In this document: positions 50,750-60,423 of the stretch, piece by piece | Position numbering within the stretch: position 1 is the stretch's first letter | How the letters are laid out: the number at the start of each line of letters is the position of its first letter | Assembly: GCA_036654375.1 (NCBI GenBank) | Contig: JAVVSD010000002.1 | Span: 86,027 to 150,026, forward strand | Origin: RZYX01 sp036654375 | GTDB lineage: Bacteria; Bacillota; Clostridia; Oscillospirales; Acutalibacteraceae | Direction of reading: 5' to 3' | DNA length: 64,000 nt | The notes under the pieces: generated by a model | The model's database searches: none | What the model was told of the DNA's origin: nothing | Seen by the model: the letters and a program-made list of their open reading frames with translations, nothing else | Made by a program: the position numbers and the translations under genes

Positions 50750-51421
50750 TTAAAATGCCATAAATGGCAAACTTGTTAGTTTAAATAGAAGAGAATAGAG
50801 CAAGTTTGAAAGATAATTTAACGGACGGGTTAAAGCTCTTGTGAAAATAAGAATCATAATGCCAATCATAATATACTGTTCGTACTGCATTACCTTATAA
50901 TATATATGCGGAGGCAAAAACACAGACAGCACACGATACCCGTCAAGCGGTGGAATCGGTAAAAGGTTAAATACTGCAAGCATCACATTAATCTGAGCTG
51001 CATAGGTTAAAAAGATATAAATAGCTTTTGTGAAAATTGATACACCAGAGCTAAATGTAAATATTATTTGAAGTAATAATAGCATAATAAATGACATTAA
51101 AATGTTCGCAACTGGACCTGCAAGCGAAGTTAGAACCACACCTGATTTTCTATTCTTAAAATTGCGTTCATTTACAGGAACTGGATGAGCCCAACCAAAG
51201 CCAAAAATGGCAAGCATGATTGCACCAAATGGGTCAATATGTGCCATTGGATTTATTGTTAATCTTCCTTGAAGTTTTGCAGTATCATCGCCAAGCTTTG
51301 CGGCAACAAATGCGTGTGCAAATTCATGCACAGGCAAGGTACAAAAAATAACAAATGCAGAAGCAGCCAAGCTTACAAATATAGATAGCATATCTCCATT
51401 TCTTATTGCTGATAAAAGCAT
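50750..51421 (-). CDS. site-2 protease family (M50) membrane metallopeptidase
   Basis: 223 residues. Zinc motif HEFAHAFVA near 34-42, then a second motif NLLPIPPLDGYRVL, and five or so TM segments. Cleaves membrane protein substrates within the bilayer; target unknown. The start is likely ATG at 51421 with weak GGCGGA. A TTG at 51442 lies inside a stem of the leader structure. Confidence 0.88.
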   Translation of the reverse strand: MLLSAIRNGDMLSIFVSLAASAFVIFCTLPVHEFAHAFVAAKLGDDTAKLQGRLTINPMAHIDPFGAIMLAIFGFGWAHPVPVNERNFKNRKSGVVLTSLAGPVANILMSFIMLLLLQIIFTFSSGVSIFTKAIYIFLTYAAQINVMLAVFNLLPIPPLDGYRVLSVFLPPHIYYKVMQYEQYIMIGIMILIFTRALTRPLNYLSNLLYSLLFKLTSLPFMAF

Positions 51422-51436
51422 AGTTTCCGCCAATCT

Positions 51437-51490
51437 CTGCACAACTGATAATTAACTGACCACAATATCTGTGCAGCTATCCATGTGGTC
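51437..51490 (-). promoter_or_regulatory. possible H-type pseudoknot in the M50 protease leader
   Basis: Reading the minus strand, GACCACA (51484-51490), CTGCACA (51470-51476), TGTGGTC (51458-51464) and TGTGCAG (51437-51443) give two 7-bp perfect helices in interleaved order, with linkers of 7, 5 and 14 bases. They end 16 bases before the start codon. The interleaving allows a pseudoknot or two exclusive states. Confidence 0.45.
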
Positions 51491-51621
51491 ATACCATATA
51501 AAATAAAAGAATATATTAAAAATATTTAAATTTAGAAAATCAAAACAAATTTCCTATCATTAAAAGATTACAGTAAAAAGGCTAAATCGTCAATATATAA
51601 TTGAAAATTATGTGCGTTTTT

Positions 51622-52467
51622 TTATCTTAAAGCTTGAATTACCCTAATTATTTTGCTAAAATCCTGTTTTTGACGAATAGTTTTAAATTTTTGTTCAAAA
51701 ATTTTGCAAACTTCTTTATCTTGATTATCTCCAATTTCTACAGCCATCATACCATGTTTATTTAAACTTGGCGCCCATTTTTGTTCCAATATTCTGTAAA
51801 AATACAATCCATCTTCTCCGCCATCGAGCGCTATTTCAGGCTCAAGCCTTACTTCTATTTGCAGGGTTTTTATTTCATCTGATTTAATATATGGAGGATT
51901 TGAAAGTATTATATCTGGATTTGGCAGGTTAAATGATTCAAAACCATTTGTTATGTCACCATTAATCACAAAGATATTTTCAAGCCCAAACATTTCAACA
52001 TTTTTTTTGAGATATTGTAATGCTTCAAGTGATTTTTCGATGAGATAAACATCACAATTTTTGCAAAAATATGCGACTGAAATTCCAACACAACCGCTGC
52101 CAGAGCAAAGGTCAAAAACAACTTTTTTGTTACTTCGATTTTTAAGATAATCCAATGCGGTATTAACAAGGATTTCTGTTTCCTCTCTTGGAATAAGAAC
52201 TCCTTTCCCAACATTAAAACTAAGCCCCATGAACTCCCAATTTCCAATTATATATTGAAGTGGTTGCCCATCTATTCTTAGTTCTATATCTTTCAAGAAC
52301 TTCTTTATTAAATCATCATCAGCTTGGTTTTCTCCATTAATCGCGAACTGATTTCTACCCATACCAAAGCAGTTTTCAAAAAGAATTCTATTGTCAAAAT
52401 CTGCATTATCAATATTATTTTCTTTTAATCTCATTAGCCCAAATCTATATACTTCAACATATTTCAT
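51622..52467 (-). CDS. prmC: release factor glutamine methyltransferase PrmC
   Basis: 281 residues. Methylates the GGQ glutamine of release factors. Motifs: QYIIGNWEFMG, GVLIPREETEILV, DLCSGSGCVGIS (SAM) and the catalytic NPPYIKSDE. It overlaps the DUF1385 gene by 4 bases. The downstream gap has no clear terminator. Confidence 0.94.
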   Translation of the reverse strand: MKYVEVYRFGLMRLKENNIDNADFDNRILFENCFGMGRNQFAINGENQADDDLIKKFLKDIELRIDGQPLQYIIGNWEFMGLSFNVGKGVLIPREETEILVNTALDYLKNRSNKKVVFDLCSGSGCVGISVAYFCKNCDVYLIEKSLEALQYLKKNVEMFGLENIFVINGDITNGFESFNLPNPDIILSNPPYIKSDEIKTLQIEVRLEPEIALDGGEDGLYFYRILEQKWAPSLNKHGMMAVEIGDNQDKEVCKIFEQKFKTIRQKQDFSKIIRVIQALR

Positions 52468-53471
52468 TGTGATTTCTCGTCACCAAGGTTATCGTTTGTG
52501 TCTTTAGGTTGAATAATTTTAGTTTCTTCTGATGCGATAACTGCTTTAAGTGACTCTATGCCAACTTCAATAATGTCATCTGTCGGCTCTTTTGTTGTTA
52601 GTCTTTGCATCCAAAGACCGGGTGCAGAAACGATTTTTGTAAACAGGTTTTCATTTTTTCCTGCATATTTAATAAACTCATATCCAATTCCCATTATTAA
52701 AGGAAGAAGCAAAAGTTTTATAATTGTCCAAACCCATCTTATATCACCAAGTGTTGGAAAAATCATGATAAGTAAGGTTGATAAAACTATTCCTATTATC
52801 ATCATTACAAAAATAAAGCTTGTTCCACATCTTGGGTGAAATCTTGTATATTTTCTAACATTTTCAACTGTTAATTCTTCACCGTTTTCATAGCAGAAAA
52901 TTGTTTTATGCTCAGCACCATGATACATAAATACTCGTTTGATATCCTTCATTTGTGAAACGAGTGCAACATATGCGATAAAAATTACAATTCTTATAAT
53001 TCCTTCAAAAAGCGGATGCCAACCTGAAAGCGTGTTGCCTGTAACATATTTATCAAACATATCAACAAGGTAAACTGGAAGATAAAAGAAAAGTCCGATA
53101 GAAAGCAAAACTCCAAGAATCGCAGAAATCACTCCGATAAAAGTCATAATGTGATCTCCGAACTTTTCAGTTAGCCATTTGTCAAACTTTGACATATTTT
53201 CTTCGTTGTCATCATCCAGCCCTGCTTTTTCTGCCGATTCCATTAAACAATTATAGCCAAATATCATCGACTCGGCAAATCCAACAACTCCGCGAATAAG
53301 TGGAACTCCACAAATTTTGTACTTATCCTTTAATTGTTTTGTTTCCTTATTGGTTGTTTCAATTTTTCCGTTTGGAAGACGAACAGACATTGCAGAACCT
53401 TTTGGTCCACGCATAACTATTCCTTCAATTAACGCTTGTCCACCAACACTTGTTGCTATTTTTTTACTCAT
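52464..53471 (-). CDS. DUF1385 membrane protein (YqhQ-like)
   Basis: 335 residues. Begins GGQALIEGIVMRGPKGSAMSVR, the DUF1385 hallmark; MYHGAEHKTIFCYENGEELT and FHPRCGTSFIF follow. About five TM segments. Function unknown, usually next to prmC and prfA. It overlaps the kinase gene by 8 bases. Confidence 0.92.
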   Translation of the reverse strand: MSKKIATSVGGQALIEGIVMRGPKGSAMSVRLPNGKIETTNKETKQLKDKYKICGVPLIRGVVGFAESMIFGYNCLMESAEKAGLDDDNEENMSKFDKWLTEKFGDHIMTFIGVISAILGVLLSIGLFFYLPVYLVDMFDKYVTGNTLSGWHPLFEGIIRIVIFIAYVALVSQMKDIKRVFMYHGAEHKTIFCYENGEELTVENVRKYTRFHPRCGTSFIFVMMIIGIVLSTLLIMIFPTLGDIRWVWTIIKLLLLPLIMGIGYEFIKYAGKNENLFTKIVSAPGLWMQRLTTKEPTDDIIEVGIESLKAVIASEETKIIQPKDTNDNLGDEKSQ

Positions 53472-54963
53472 CGTCTGTACTCCTTTCCTCCAAATATGTT
53501 ATTGGAGGCTCTTCTGACAACTCAACTTTGTCTATTGGCAGGCATAATGTTACAAGCGTGCCTTTGTCAATTTCACTATCAATTTCAAAATTTCCGTTAT
53601 GAAGCTTCATTATCTCTTCGCAAACTGCAAGACCAATTCCAGCTCCTCGAACAGAAATATTAGACTTGTAGAATTTTTCTCTTATTCTTGGCAAATCTTC
53701 TTTTGCAATTCCACAGCCTGTGTCTTGAACATATATTTTAAGAGTGCAATGTCCATCTTCTACTTTTTCATCAATAATCTCCGCAAAAACGGTTATTTTT
53801 CCACCTTGTTTTGTATATTTAAAGGCATTGTCAAGAATATTTACAAAAACTTGCTTTATCCTGTTGGCATCACCGTCCATTGGAGCAGGTGTATGCGGAA
53901 CATTATATATTAGTTCTATTCCCTCTCTCATTGAACGGTCTTTAAATACAAATGCAGCTTCATCAAGTTCTGCAAGTACATCAATTTTTTCAACTCTAAA
54001 GGAAAATCTGCCATTCATAAGCCTTGAGAGGTCAAGCAAATCTTCCACGACTCCTGTAAGCCTTGTAGATTCATTTATTATAACTTCAATTCCTCTTTTT
54101 GTAAGTGCCGGGTCTGTATCTTCGATTTGAAGAAGAGTTTCACCCCAGCCTTTTATTGCTGTTAATGGTGTTCTCATTTCATGCGATACTGTAGAAATAA
54201 AGTCATTTCGCATTTTATCGGTAGCACTTATTTCAGATGCCATATAGTTAATTGTTTCGCACAATTCTCCTATTTCGTCATCAAACTGTCTGCTCTCAAT
54301 TCTTGCTCCCAATTCGCCCTTTGCAATTTGCCTTGCTGTTTCATTTATCTCTCTTACAGGATTAACAATGGACTGAATAAAGAACATTCCAGAAATCGTT
54401 ACCATTATAATAATTATTCCAATAACAAGAACTGCGATAAGTAGTATCTGAAACAACTGCTTGTCTATATTTTCAAGCGAAATCATGTATCTGATTGCAC
54501 CTGTGTTTTCATTATTTACCATTGGCAACAAAAAAGTCATTGCCATGACCTTTTCACCAGATTCAAGCTTTCCTTTAAACTCACCTATGCGGGTTTTTGA
54601 AGCTAAAGCCTGCTCATATTCATTTATTTCTGCATCATTTATTTCAAATCCGCTTGAAGAAATTGCAACATTACCGTTTTTGTCAATTACCCAAACTTCA
54701 ATTGAATCTTTTTGTGAAAAATTTTCTACAAACTCTCTGGCTCCTGTTTCAAATCTGTCATCTGTGCCTCCTGTGTAAACTGAAAAAAAGTTTGCAACAC
54801 TGTCGGAGTATTGTGAACTCAACTTAAGGTTAACTGTATCGTAATAATATACATGAAGCATCAGCATTAATATGCCTGTAAAAAAAGATAGAATTATTAC
54901 TACTACGAGCAGTGTATTAATTGTCCATCTTTTCGTAATGCCTTTTAACCTCAATATTTTCAC
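53464..54963 (-). CDS. sensor histidine kinase (WalK/ResE-like)
   Basis: 499 residues: TM1 (about 17-37), an extracytoplasmic sensor of about 130 residues, TM2 (172-194), HAMP (195-248), DHp with His261 in STVSHEMRTPLTAIKG, ATPase with NILDNAFKYTKQGG, DTGCGIA and GAGIGLAVCEEI. Its partner regulator is encoded 24 bases upstream. A VCBS-repeat membrane protein precedes both and may supply the signal. Confidence 0.9.
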   Translation of the reverse strand: MKILRLKGITKRWTINTLLVVVIILSFFTGILMLMLHVYYYDTVNLKLSSQYSDSVANFFSVYTGGTDDRFETGAREFVENFSQKDSIEVWVIDKNGNVAISSSGFEINDAEINEYEQALASKTRIGEFKGKLESGEKVMAMTFLLPMVNNENTGAIRYMISLENIDKQLFQILLIAVLVIGIIIIMVTISGMFFIQSIVNPVREINETARQIAKGELGARIESRQFDDEIGELCETINYMASEISATDKMRNDFISTVSHEMRTPLTAIKGWGETLLQIEDTDPALTKRGIEVIINESTRLTGVVEDLLDLSRLMNGRFSFRVEKIDVLAELDEAAFVFKDRSMREGIELIYNVPHTPAPMDGDANRIKQVFVNILDNAFKYTKQGGKITVFAEIIDEKVEDGHCTLKIYVQDTGCGIAKEDLPRIREKFYKSNISVRGAGIGLAVCEEIMKLHNGNFEIDSEIDKGTLVTLCLPIDKVELSEEPPITYLEERSTDDE

Positions 54964-54987
54964 CTCCGAAAAAGATATTTCAAAAAA

Positions 54988-55695
54988 TTATTCAACCCAT
55001 TTATATCCCATACCCCAGATTGTAACCAAATGTTTTGGTGCAGAAGGGTCATCTTCAACTTTCATTCTGAGCCTGCGAATATTAACATCTACTACTTTTT
55101 CTTCACCAAAATATGAGCTGCCCCAGACCTCGTTAAGAATATCTGTTCTGTCAAGTGCTGCCCCAGGATTTTGAAAAAAGTATTCCATTATCTGAAATTC
55201 AACCTGTGTAAGGTCAATTGGTTTTAGGTTCTTTTTAAGCGTTCTGCTTCTTATGTCAAGAATAAATTCGCCAAGCTCGATTCTATCTTTCTTATCGTGC
55301 TGAGTGTCCGTTGTTGTCCTATTCATAACAACTCGCCTATAACTTGCGTCTACTCTTGCCATTAGTTCTGCTGGCGAAAAAGGCTTGGTGACATAGTCAT
55401 CTGCTCCAACAAGAAGCCCTGTAACCTTGTCCATTTCCTGTGTCTTTGCGGTAAGCATAATTATGCCCACGCTGATGCTCCTTTTGCGAAGCTGTTTACA
55501 AACCTCAATACCATCAATTTCAGGCATCATAATATCAAGAAGTACAACATCAAAATCTCCATTGTTTGCGTCATATTCCCTTAATGCTTCAGCACCATTT
55601 TCCGCCTCAACAACATCATAACCACTTCTTTTAAGATTAATTACAATAAACTCTCTGATTGATGCTTCGTCCTCTGCTACAAGTACTTTTTTCAA
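54988..55695 (-). CDS. OmpR-family response regulator (WalR/ResD-like)
   Basis: 235 residues: receiver with acidic E8/D9, phosphoacceptor Asp54 (VLLDIMMPEIDG), MLTAKT and VTKPFSPAE, then winged helix ending VDVNIRRLRMKVEDDPSAPKHL and GMGYKWVE. Pairs with the kinase downstream. Confidence 0.93.
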   Translation of the reverse strand: MKKVLVAEDEASIREFIVINLKRSGYDVVEAENGAEALREYDANNGDFDVVLLDIMMPEIDGIEVCKQLRKRSISVGIIMLTAKTQEMDKVTGLLVGADDYVTKPFSPAELMARVDASYRRVVMNRTTTDTQHDKKDRIELGEFILDIRSRTLKKNLKPIDLTQVEFQIMEYFFQNPGAALDRTDILNEVWGSSYFGEEKVVDVNIRRLRMKVEDDPSAPKHLVTIWGMGYKWVE

Positions 55696-55699
55696 AGCA

Positions 55700-57073
55700 T
55701 TAACCTCCCTGTTTGATGATTTTTAAATTTGAAGCAAGCTTTTCCGGCGTAATACCTTTTGCTAAACCAGAAGAGGTTATGTTATAGGCATATACTAAGC
55801 TGTCATTTCTTTTTAGGATCGAGTACTCTTTTGTTGGATGCTTTGACCATTCGCCAACTGCAACTGTGATTATTGAATAAAGTTCATTGCCTTTTTCCCC
55901 TTTTGAAGTTTTATCAAAAACAGTTACTTTCCTCTGCTTCAAATTGTTGTACGCAATTACTGACTCGGAGTATTCGTTTGGAATAGCCATAATATATAAA
56001 TCATTAAAATTAACAAGACTATATATCTTTGGTACAAGCTGGTCACCTTGTGCATCACACCATTTTGTAATTCCCATTCTTATTTCATTTGTATTTCCAA
56101 TGTCTGACGATGAAATATCTTTATTCATTACAGCCATTGGAATTTCTATAATACCATCATCGTTAATATCCATTGACGCAATCCCCGGAGTTCTAAGCGT
56201 TAATCGATTTGTTAAGGTTTCTTTATCAATAAACGGTGCTTCAAGTATTGAAGTGCTTTTATTCCAGTAGACAACTTCAGTTATCATCTGATTCTCGCCC
56301 TTATTAGCGTCAATAAATATTCTTGTTGGATTACCACTTGCATCGGTTTCGACTTTTAATGAAGAATATCCCGAAACCGAACCATCAAGTGTAACCTCTC
56401 CAACAACTGAAATAGTATCGTTCTTCTTCATTTTAAGCAACTTTGCATAAGCTGTTGGTGTATCCTTTGAAGAATCCAGCTGACTAATAAACATCTCAGT
56501 GTCGCCGTCGCCATCTAAATCAACCATTTTAAGGTATGAGTATGATTCATTCGCCATGGTCTTAAGTGAGTTTACTTTATTACCCCTGTTTGTGGTCTTA
56601 TGGATTGTGACAACTTTACTTGAGTTGCTCTCATAAAGACTCCAGCAAATCATAACTTCACTTTTGCCATCATTATTCATATCCATAAATGAAATTGAAA
56701 TGACTTCACTGCCATATCCTGTAAGATCGCAAACGCTTACCCATTCATCATTAACAGTGTCTAATATATTTATATGAACTACAGACTCATCTGACTTTAA
56801 AGAGTAAAACACTAATGCTTCATCATTTCCGTCTAAGTCTACATCATACATTACATAAGCAGAGCGGTAGTCACCTTCTGATGGATACTTAAGTAAAACC
56901 TCATCGCTATTTTTTATGGACTTTTCAAAAGCTGTCTGTATCTCAGCATTATTGCCATAAAGCTTGGGCGGTTTCATCAAATCCTGTGTTGTTCTAAAAT
57001 CTGAAATAAGAAAAATAAGAAGGGGACAAATTAGCAAAACAACAACAAGTGCAATAATTATCTTCTTGTTCAT
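55700..57073 (-). CDS. membrane-anchored VCBS/FG-GAP-repeat protein
   Basis: 457 residues. One N-terminal anchor (5-25). Repeated acidic loops DVDLDGNDEA, DMNNDGKSEV, DLDGDGDTEM and DINDDGIIEI, spaced about 50-130 residues apart, suggest a calcium-binding beta-propeller outside the membrane. It lies four bases before the response regulator gene and may be a sensor accessory. The lipobox-like LLIC lacks the small residue before Cys, so it is not a lipoprotein. Confidence 0.75.
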   Translation of the reverse strand: MNKKIIIALVVVLLICPLLIFLISDFRTTQDLMKPPKLYGNNAEIQTAFEKSIKNSDEVLLKYPSEGDYRSAYVMYDVDLDGNDEALVFYSLKSDESVVHINILDTVNDEWVSVCDLTGYGSEVISISFMDMNNDGKSEVMICWSLYESNSSKVVTIHKTTNRGNKVNSLKTMANESYSYLKMVDLDGDGDTEMFISQLDSSKDTPTAYAKLLKMKKNDTISVVGEVTLDGSVSGYSSLKVETDASGNPTRIFIDANKGENQMITEVVYWNKSTSILEAPFIDKETLTNRLTLRTPGIASMDINDDGIIEIPMAVMNKDISSSDIGNTNEIRMGITKWCDAQGDQLVPKIYSLVNFNDLYIMAIPNEYSESVIAYNNLKQRKVTVFDKTSKGEKGNELYSIITVAVGEWSKHPTKEYSILKRNDSLVYAYNITSSGLAKGITPEKLASNLKIIKQGG

Positions 57074-57100
57074 GATGAACCCCTCCCTTTAAAACAACTT

Positions 57101-58381
57101 CTACTCTTCTACTACATTAATTAGTGCTTTATAGTTGCCAAATGCCCAGCACTTTCCGTTTTTGATTACTATTTGTGCTGGTACTAACTGCTTGCCCTCT
57201 GTCAATTTCTTTGACTCCAATTTAATCTCGGCGACTATATCATCTTCTGTAAGATTTTTTATCTCGCTTTCAGGACCAATAATAACGACATCGTTTATTG
57301 TACTTGGCTCAACGGTTGCCAAATATCCTGCCGCAGAATCCACTATAGAGATGTTTTTTGCTTTTACCTTAAACTTGGCACTTTTCATTTGAGATGCATC
57401 AACAGTTATAGAAATGCTGCTCACATCACCAAGCACTTTAAAATTTGTAATTTCATTTTTATTGAATGTGAAAGTATTTTTACCAATGTTTATATTGTTG
57501 AAATCTATCGTGCCAACACTTGCAAAAGTCATATTCTGAATTACATCTTCAGCTGCAGCAATTTTAATATAAGCTGGAGAAGCGACTATTCCCAATGTGT
57601 TTTTAAGATAATCAATTGGTGAATTTTTAAATTCAACATTTACTGGAAACTCCGCAATTTTGTATACAGGAATTGTTATTGTAATGTTTTTTTCATTTGA
57701 ATGAACCTTGAGATACTTAAGTGACTCACCATAAGCGTCCGTTATAGACAGCTCTGCGGGAAAACTTTGGGTCGTTTTAAGCGGTGCAGGTACATTTATT
57801 CTTGCAATAACTTTTGAAATCTTATTAACTTCTGTTGCAGGTCCACTTATTGTAATTTTATCTGTAGATAGGACTTCTTTATCCGAAATATATTCATCTG
57901 AATATATTAACTTATCACTAATTACAATGTCTGGAGTTATTGACATTTCTATTTCTTTTAAAACATCAAAATAAACATCAATAAAGTCAAGCGATTTATT
58001 AACTATTTTGTACCCGACATTGGAACTCTTAGGTGTTGCTTTTAACAGCAAAGAATATTTGCCGACCGCATCAACATAGCTTGTTATTGCTGTAACATTT
58101 ATATCCTCAGCAGAAAGAACATTGTCACCAACAAGATATCGTTTGCCTTTTACAGTTACATCTACAAAAAATTTATCTTCTCCAAACAGCTGGTAACCAA
58201 GCTGTTTTGGAACACTTGTGTCAATTTCTACAGGAACATTTTTTATTGTTCTTTCAACCTCTGGACTTTCATTAAGTGTTACAGTAATCCATATTACAAG
58301 TGCCATCGCCAAAGAAAATCCTATCAAAAAATTCCTGTTATAAAGTAAATTTTGGAGGCTAATCTTCTTATTTTTTCCCAT
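57101..58381 (-). CDS. cdaR: CdaR, YbbR-repeat regulator of diadenylate cyclase
   Basis: 426 residues. One N-terminal TM segment (about 17-37) and about four YbbR repeats outside (starting near KNVPVEIDT, TPDIV, INVPAPLKT, FPVNVEF). The ATG at 58381 has GGAGG eight bases before. It overlaps cdaA by 14 bases. CdaR modulates CdaA activity. Confidence 0.9.
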   Translation of the reverse strand: MGKNKKISLQNLLYNRNFLIGFSLAMALVIWITVTLNESPEVERTIKNVPVEIDTSVPKQLGYQLFGEDKFFVDVTVKGKRYLVGDNVLSAEDINVTAITSYVDAVGKYSLLLKATPKSSNVGYKIVNKSLDFIDVYFDVLKEIEMSITPDIVISDKLIYSDEYISDKEVLSTDKITISGPATEVNKISKVIARINVPAPLKTTQSFPAELSITDAYGESLKYLKVHSNEKNITITIPVYKIAEFPVNVEFKNSPIDYLKNTLGIVASPAYIKIAAAEDVIQNMTFASVGTIDFNNINIGKNTFTFNKNEITNFKVLGDVSSISITVDASQMKSAKFKVKAKNISIVDSAAGYLATVEPSTINDVVIIGPESEIKNLTEDDIVAEIKLESKKLTEGKQLVPAQIVIKNGKCWAFGNYKALINVVEE

Positions 58382-59267
58382 GTCGAATACCTCCGATAAA
58401 CTTCTTAAGTGCATTTTCTTTTTCTTCAGTATTTTCAACAATAAAGTAATCAAGAAGCTTCTCTCTTAAAGACCCATCTGAAATATCTCTTGAAAGTGTT
58501 CCTTTTGTTGCAATTGAAATTGCTCCCGTTTCCTCAGAAATAACAACAACCATTGCATCACTCTGCTCGCTCATTCCAATCGCTGCTCTGTGCCTTGTTC
58601 CAAGCTCACTGCTAAGCTCTTTATTTTGCGTTAAAGGAAGAATACAACCTGCTGAATACAGCCTTCCATCCCTGATTATTGCAGCTCCGTCATGAAGTGG
58701 CGACTTGGGATAAAATATATTGCCTACAATTTCTGGTGATATCTCTGCATCAATTACTGTTCCACTGCCTATTATTTCTCCTAAAGGCGTATTTTTTTCA
58801 AACACAATAAGTGCTCCGATTTTTGCATCACTCATGTCTGAGCATGACTTGCAAACACTTCTTATCGCTTTTGAGTTTATCTCATTCTTAATTACAGTAA
58901 TATCGCTTGCTTTTCCACTGAAAATGCTAAGATTAGATATGCTACTTCTTCCCATGCTTTCAAGTGCATTTCGTATTTCAGGGTGGAAGATAATTATCAG
59001 AATTACAATTATATTATCAAAGACCTTTTTAAATATATAAATACTTGCCTGCATATCAAGAAGACTTACTAATACAAAAACCAGGACAAGAAAAATCAGC
59101 CCTTTTGCAAGCATAAGGGCTCTTGTATCTCTTATAAGTTTTATTGCTTGATAAACGATAAATGCAATGAGCAATAAGTCCAGAGTATCTGTAAATACAT
59201 TATAAGTACTGAATATACTAAATACTTTTTGCCAAAACCCTGTAAATTCTTGTATAAAGGCCGACAT
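58368..59267 (-). CDS. cdaA: diadenylate cyclase CdaA
   Basis: 299 residues. Three TM segments in the first about 90 residues, then the DAC domain with LHDGAAIIRDGR (DGA) and GTRHRAAIGMSE (RHR). Makes c-di-AMP from two ATP. Start at 59267 with GGTGA. Coupled to cdaR. Confidence 0.94.
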   Translation of the reverse strand: MSAFIQEFTGFWQKVFSIFSTYNVFTDTLDLLLIAFIVYQAIKLIRDTRALMLAKGLIFLVLVFVLVSLLDMQASIYIFKKVFDNIIVILIIIFHPEIRNALESMGRSSISNLSIFSGKASDITVIKNEINSKAIRSVCKSCSDMSDAKIGALIVFEKNTPLGEIIGSGTVIDAEISPEIVGNIFYPKSPLHDGAAIIRDGRLYSAGCILPLTQNKELSSELGTRHRAAIGMSEQSDAMVVVISEETGAISIATKGTLSRDISDGSLREKLLDYFIVENTEEKENALKKFIGGIRHGKK

Positions 59268-59314
59268 CTTTTTCACCATTTTCTACATAAAAATTATTCA
59301 TGTTTTTTAACAAC

Positions 59315-59788
59315 TTAGATACTTTCTAAAATACACACAGTGTGAGCAGAAATTCCTTCACATCTACCTGTAAATCCAAGCTTTTCTTCAGTTGTAGCTT
59401 TAACATTAACATTGTCAATACTGGTTTTACATGCATTTGCGATATTTGCTCTCATTGTTTGAATATAGGGACTCATCTTTGGAGATTGAGCAATAATTGT
59501 ACAGTCAATATTTCCTATTTTATATCCTTTTTGTTCAACCTTTGAAATCACAATTTGAAGAAGCTTCAAGCTGTCGGCATCCTTAAACTGTTCGTCATTA
59601 TCGGGAAACAGTTTCCCGATATCACCCAAACAAACAGCTCCAAGCAATGCATCACTAACAGCATGAAGCAAAACATCAGCATCAGAATGACCAAGCAATC
59701 CATATTCACAAGGAATGTCAACGCCACCAATTATAAGCTTTCTATCACTTACAAGTCGATGGACATCGTACCCATGACCTATTCTCAT
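59315..59788 (-). CDS. ispF: 2-C-methyl-D-erythritol 2,4-cyclodiphosphate synthase
   Basis: 157 residues, MEP isoprenoid pathway. RIGHGYDVHRL (zinc-binding), GLLGHSDADVLLHAVSDALLGA and KATTEEKLGFTGRCEGI are all present. The ATG at 59788 has GAGGTG upstream; a GTG three codons before sits on the site. Confidence 0.95.
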   Translation of the reverse strand: MRIGHGYDVHRLVSDRKLIIGGVDIPCEYGLLGHSDADVLLHAVSDALLGAVCLGDIGKLFPDNDEQFKDADSLKLLQIVISKVEQKGYKIGNIDCTIIAQSPKMSPYIQTMRANIANACKTSIDNVNVKATTEEKLGFTGRCEGISAHTVCILESI

Positions 59789-59807
59789 TGCTGTCACCTC
59801 TTTATAA

Positions 59808-60404
59808 TTATTCTGCCTGCGCTATTTCAATCGAAATTATTTTTACAACCTCTGCTGGCTTATCCTGCATTGTTGTTTTTGTTTCTGCAATGGCATCAAC
59901 AACATCCATGCCTTCAAACACTTGTCCAAAAACGGTATGCTTAAAATCAAGCCATGGAGTTCCGCCAACTTCTTTATAATTATCTATTGTCTGCTGTGGA
60001 AATCCATCATCAATCATACTCTCCATTTGAGGAAGAAATGACGGGTCAACAGTTTTTGCCTGAACAATAAAGAACTGGCTTCCATTTGTTCCAGGACCTG
60101 CATTTGCCATTGACAAAGCACCGCGAAGATTGTGAAGTTCATCTGTGAATTCATCTTTAAAAGGTGCTCCCCAAATGCTTTCTCCACCCATTCCGGTTCC
60201 TTTTGGATCTCCAGCTTGAATCATAAAATCTTTAATTACTCTATGGAAAAGTAGTCCGTCATAATATCCATTCTTTGAGTGAGTTGTAAAATTTTCAACG
60301 GCTTTTGGAGCATATTCAGGGAAAAGTCTTAATTTTATTTGTCCTTTTGTGGTTGTCATTGTTGCTACTGTTTCACCTTGCTGTGGAATTTGAAGCTGAT
60401 TCAT
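59808..60404 (-). CDS. cyclophilin-type peptidyl-prolyl isomerase
   Basis: 198 residues. Cyclophilin core: LLFHRVIKDFMIQAGDP, GGESIWG, ALSMANAGPGTNGSQFFI, and FGQVFEGMDVVDAI. No signal peptide, so cytosolic. The ATG at 60404 has AAGGAG. Shares a transcript with ispF by spacing. Confidence 0.93.
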   Translation of the reverse strand: MNQLQIPQQGETVATMTTTKGQIKLRLFPEYAPKAVENFTTHSKNGYYDGLLFHRVIKDFMIQAGDPKGTGMGGESIWGAPFKDEFTDELHNLRGALSMANAGPGTNGSQFFIVQAKTVDPSFLPQMESMIDDGFPQQTIDNYKEVGGTPWLDFKHTVFGQVFEGMDVVDAIAETKTTMQDKPAEVVKIISIEIAQAE

Positions 60405-60423
60405 ATGATTGACTCCTTTAAAT

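Noticed and set aside
57009..57073. Lipoprotein signal in the VCBS-repeat protein
   Set aside because: The cysteine in LLICP lacks a small residue at the preceding position; treated as a simple membrane anchor.
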